Below, in pieces: positions 60,932 to 64,000 of a DNA stretch of 64,000 nucleotides. A program made the position numbers and the translations under genes. Location of the stretch: contig CAJTWU010000003.1 of the NCBI GenBank assembly GCA_910579975.1, positions 4,038-68,037 on the forward strand, read 5' to 3'. The DNA comes from an uncultured Vampirovibrio sp. Its GTDB lineage: Bacteria; Cyanobacteriota; Vampirovibrionia; Gastranaerophilales; Gastranaerophilaceae. Numbering within the stretch: position 1 is the stretch's first letter; each line of letters begins with the position of its first letter. The notes beneath the pieces were generated by a model that searched no databases, was not told where the DNA came from, and worked only from the letters and a program-made list of their open reading frames with translations.

Positions 60932-61876
60932 TTAAGCTCTAAGAGGAGTTTTTTTATCTTCCCAAATCTCAATCAACGATGAGCAGAAGAAAATACTTGA
61001 ATATGTACCGATTGCAATACCTAAAATCATTGCCAATACAAAGTCTTTTGTTGTAACTCCGCCAAAGAAATACAATGCTGCAAGTGTAATCAAAGTTGTC
61101 AATGAAGTATTTATACTTCTTGCAAGGGTCTGATTAATACTAGCATTCATTATTTCACCAAATGTCATTTTCTTAGAATAATATTTCAAATTTTCTCTCA
61201 CACGGTCAAATACAACGATTGTATCGTGAACAGAAAAACCAATTACAGTTAGAAGCGCTGTTACAAACAATGCATCTATCTGTACACCGTAGAAAAGTCC
61301 CAAAATTGAAAATATACCGAGTACAAAAATTGTATCATGTACTAACCCCAAAATTGCTGCTAAAGCATAGTCAAATTGGAATCTAAATGTTAAATATGCG
61401 ACAATACCTAACAGAGCAAGTGATAAAGCAATCAATGAATTTTTAAATAATTCCTGACCCAATGTCGGACCAACAGAAGCCACCTGAACCAATTGCGGAG
61501 CTTCAAATTCACTATCAACAACATTTGTTACTTTTGCCTGATCTTCAGTACCTTCCTCTATAAATTTTGTTCTGATTGAAAGAATTGCTTTCAAATCACT
61601 ATTTTCAGAAGAATTAACATTAATAATCTGTAAAGACGGATTATCAATTCCTACTTTTTCCAAACCTTCACGTACAGCAGAAAGTTTTGCATTTGTAATA
61701 TCTTCCTTTACACCATATTGTAAAGTAGTACCGCCTGTATAGTCAATGCCGACTTTTACAGGTGTATGTGTTTCATATGTTACCATTGAATAAATCATTG
61801 CAGCAATGCCTGGAATAAGAAGAATAGCAGACAACGCTAAAAATATAAATTTGTTTTTTACTATATCTAATTTCAT
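60932..61876 (-). CDS. secF: protein translocase subunit SecF
   Basis: The 314-residue SecF has an N-terminal helix, a periplasmic domain starting VGIDYTGGTTLQYGV, and five further helices with VASVGPTLGQEL, GFSVHDTIVVFDRVREN and NQTLARSINTSLTTL. With SecD it uses the proton gradient to complete export. It is the second gene of secDF, 14 bp after secD. Confidence 0.96.
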   Translation of the reverse strand: MKLDIVKNKFIFLALSAILLIPGIAAMIYSMVTYETHTPVKVGIDYTGGTTLQYGVKEDITNAKLSAVREGLEKVGIDNPSLQIINVNSSENSDLKAILSIRTKFIEEGTEDQAKVTNVVDSEFEAPQLVQVASVGPTLGQELFKNSLIALSLALLGIVAYLTFRFQFDYALAAILGLVHDTIFVLGIFSILGLFYGVQIDALFVTALLTVIGFSVHDTIVVFDRVRENLKYYSKKMTFGEIMNASINQTLARSINTSLTTLITLAALYFFGGVTTKDFVLAMILGIAIGTYSSIFFCSSLIEIWEDKKTPLRA

Positions 61877-61890
61877 GTTTACCTACTTTC

Positions 61891-63192
61891 CTAATCTAGT
61901 ATTCCGAACTTTGCTTTTTCACGTTTTGTTTCAACAGCCTTGAAACCTTCGCCAATTTCATCAGCTCTCAAGCCAAACCATTCAGGGTGTTTGAGTGAAC
62001 CTGTGCCAAACACTAAATGCATAAAGTTCTTGGTAACTGTAATAGCTGTAAACATTGAAACAATAACACCAATTGCAAGAGTTAAAGCAAATCCTTTAAC
62101 AATACTTGTTCCCCATGTATAAAGAATTACACATGTAATAATAGTTGTCATATTTGAGTCAAAGATACTTGTAAATGCTCGGTCAAAACCTGAATTAATT
62201 GCTGTAAATAATGTTCTGCCGGCTTTTAATTCCTCTTTTGTTCTTTCAAAAATCAAAATATTAGCATCAACAGCCATACCGACAGAAAGAATAAAACCTG
62301 CAATACCAGCTAATGTTAAAGTTACAGGAATAGCCTTGAATAAAGCAAACAATATTAAGCCGTATATTATCAAAGCAATATCAGCAATAATACCAGGAGC
62401 TCTGTAATAAGCTATCATAAATAACATAACAAATCCAAGACCAATTGCACCCGCAATTTTTGATTTTGCAATACTATCTGCACCAAGAGTTGGTCCAACG
62501 GTATTTTCTTCAATAATTTTAGCCGGAACAGGCAAAGCACCTGCATTCAACAAGTCAACCATTTTCTTAGCTTCATCATAGCTAAAACCATTGTCACCAC
62601 CTGTTATTACAGCACTACCGCCAGTAATAGGCTCATTTACTCTAGGCGCTGATTGAAGTTCACCGTTAAAGAAAATTGCCATTGGCTTTCCAACCAATTC
62701 TTTAGTTAAATCAGCAAATTTTTTAGCACCTTCATTATTAAATTCCAATCCGACAACCCATTGTCCGTTTTGCGAATTTGTTGTTAAATTAGCTTTTGCC
62801 AAGTCCTTACCTGTTAAACCTGAAGCTTCCCAATACTCAACATCAGAAGCTTGAACCGGTCTTTTAAATTCCAATTCAGCAGTTTCGCCTAAATATGCTT
62901 TTGCCTGTTCCAAGTCTGAAACATCAGGAATTTCTACAACAAGTCTTTTTTCGCCTGATCTCTGCACAACAGTCTCTGAAACACCTAGTTTGTTTACACG
63001 ATTTTCAATTGCAAACTGCAAACTTGACATCATATCAGGTGTAACAATACCATTTGTCGGAGCTGCTTCAAGAACTAATCTTGAACCTCCTACCAAATCA
63101 AGACCAAGTTTTGTCGGCTTAACACATATTGTTACGATAGACGCGATAACAATAAGCACAATCGCCCAAAACATTATCAGTTTGTTTTTCAT
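61891..63192 (-). CDS. secD: protein translocase subunit SecD
   Basis: The 433-residue SecD has LGLDLVGGSRLVLEA, the P1 domain motif VVEIPDVSD, SAPRVNEPITGG, TVGPTLGADSI and VGMAVDANILIFERTKEEL. It is at the shorter end for SecD; cyanobacterial forms are similar. It partners SecF and SecYEG/SecA. GGAG lies about 9 nt before the ATG. dapA lies 60 bp upstream in the same direction and may be co-transcribed. Confidence 0.96.
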   Translation of the reverse strand: MKNKLIMFWAIVLIVIASIVTICVKPTKLGLDLVGGSRLVLEAAPTNGIVTPDMMSSLQFAIENRVNKLGVSETVVQRSGEKRLVVEIPDVSDLEQAKAYLGETAELEFKRPVQASDVEYWEASGLTGKDLAKANLTTNSQNGQWVVGLEFNNEGAKKFADLTKELVGKPMAIFFNGELQSAPRVNEPITGGSAVITGGDNGFSYDEAKKMVDLLNAGALPVPAKIIEENTVGPTLGADSIAKSKIAGAIGLGFVMLFMIAYYRAPGIIADIALIIYGLILFALFKAIPVTLTLAGIAGFILSVGMAVDANILIFERTKEELKAGRTLFTAINSGFDRAFTSIFDSNMTTIITCVILYTWGTSIVKGFALTLAIGVIVSMFTAITVTKNFMHLVFGTGSLKHPEWFGLRADEIGEGFKAVETKREKAKFGILD

Positions 63193-63252
63193 CTATATAC
63201 TCCTTTTATAAAATTATATTTTAAATATTATTTATTATTCTTAGTCAAGTTA

Positions 63253-64000
63253 CTAGATAGAATCTAACGTAAAGAATAATTCTGTTTTTTCAGCCTTAGT
63301 CAACTCGACTAATGGACGACGAACATAATCCTCAATAATTCCTCTATAAGCTAGTGCAGCTTTTACAGGAACAGGGTTTGGTGCCATAAATAGTTTTTTG
63401 AAAATAGGATACAATTTCATGTGCATATTTTTCGCAGTCATAGCATCACCTGTTTTAAAGTTTCTAATCATTGACTTAATCTCTTTGCCAAACAAGTGTG
63501 AAGCTACAGAAATTACACCATGAGCACCCAAAGAAAGCATTGGTAATGTTAAGCTGTCATCTCCTGAATATACAGCAAAGTCATTTGGACAAGAAGATTT
63601 TAATTCAGTAACCGCGTCCATATCACCGAAACTTTGTTTTACAGCAACAATGTTTTCATATTTTCTAGCCAATGTTTTAACCGTTTCCACCGTCATATTA
63701 ATACCTGTTCTTGAAGGTATGTTATAAAGAATTACCGGTATATCAACCGCTTCAGCAACAGCCGAAAAATGTTCAATCAAACCGCTTTGTGAAGGTTTAT
63801 TATAATAAGGAACCACTGATAAAATAGCATCAGCTCCTTCTTTTTGAGCAGCTTTTGATACCTTAACAGCAGTTTCTGTTGAATTAGAACCGGCACCCAT
63901 AATCACTTTTGCCTGATTTCTTACAGCTCTTTTTGCACTTGCTAAAATCTCAATTTCTTCTTCGAAAGTTAATGTAGGAGATTCACCTGTTGTTCCTGTA
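63253..64000 (-). CDS. dapA: 4-hydroxy-tetrahydrodipicolinate synthase (5' end outside window)
   Basis: The frame is open to the window edge. Its visible part has GTTGESPTL at the edge, VIMGAGSNSTETAV, ADAILSVVPYYNKPSQSGL, VILYNIPSRTGINM and the catalytic-lysine region IVAVKQSFGDM, then YSGDDSLTLPML. DapA condenses pyruvate with aspartate semialdehyde for lysine/DAP synthesis. The lysine is followed by QSFGD where most DapA have E(A/S)(S/T)GD. The missing N-terminus should be about 45 residues. Confidence 0.93.
   Translation of the reverse strand, partial: TGTTGESPTLTFEEEIEILASAKRAVRNQAKVIMGAGSNSTETAVKVSKAAQKEGADAILSVVPYYNKPSQSGLIEHFSAVAEAVDIPVILYNIPSRTGINMTVETVKTLARKYENIVAVKQSFGDMDAVTELKSSCPNDFAVYSGDDSLTLPMLSLGAHGVISVASHLFGKEIKSMIRNFKTGDAMTAKNMHMKLYPIFKKLFMAPNPVPVKAALAYRGIIEDYVRRPLVELTKAEKTELFFTLDSI

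Overview
The window is AT-rich, gene-dense bacterial chromosome with short intergenic gaps and many intrinsic terminators. It looks like a gut member of the non-photosynthetic cyanobacterial relatives (Melainabacteria/Vampirovibrionia, Gastranaerophilales type). This is inferred from a cyanobacterial-style SigA, two ribosomal protein S1 paralogues, MCE-type lipid transport and an OmpH/Skp chaperone (so a diderm cell), and many lineage-restricted proteins with Asn/Ser/Phe-rich N-termini. No photosynthesis gene is present. No rRNA, CRISPR array, insertion sequence or prophage was found.

Layout. 1-8.6 kb: end of an unknown gene, tRNA-Gln(TTG), an SLC45-like MFS transporter coupled to a B12-binding-type radical SAM enzyme, rpsT, a TatD-associated radical SAM protein with maf, and a membrane-anchored amidohydrolase with a large unknown partner. 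8.6-11 kb: rbfA-truB-S1 operon. 11-15.6 kb: a small accessory patch with three XRE regulators, Hsp20, a frameshifted TRL-like gene, a probable type I toxin missed by ORF callers, and a matrixin-like protein lacking two zinc ligands. 15.6-28.6 kb: phosphoesterase, ispG, dnaG-sigA, ispH-rpsA, secA, a second amidohydrolase, radA and a LysM protein. 29-38.9 kb: SDR, bioB, split chrA, the MCE/ABC lipid transporter, ilvE, a DNA glycosylase and unknown proteins. 38.9-44.5 kb: a leftward operon containing lemA, a TPM protein, mnmA and rarA. 44.5-53.3 kb: alpha-keto acid decarboxylase, gmk, rplI, a MetE-like protein, skp and lineage-specific proteins. 53.3-64 kb: ileS, a three-gene unknown cluster behind a pentanucleotide repeat, a dicarboxylate symporter, a two-domain glycosyltransferase that is out of frame through a 22-unit AG repeat, secF-secD and partial dapA.

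Most interesting points: (1) a glycosyltransferase apparently switched off by slipped-strand repeat variation, 2.7 kb from a second simple repeat in another promoter region; (2) a compact locus at 13.79-14.01 kb with type I toxin features (26-codon hydrophobic ORF, extended -10, 5' hairpin, anti-SD); (3) a recurring leaderless geometry in which a -10 box, usually TG-extended, lies 6-7 nt before the start codon; (4) a 36-bp perfect palindrome on the -35 of the matrixin-like gene; (5) small genes of 40, 55 and 57 codons, one of them paralogous to the N-terminus of its neighbour.

All family names come from reading motifs by eye; no database search was possible.
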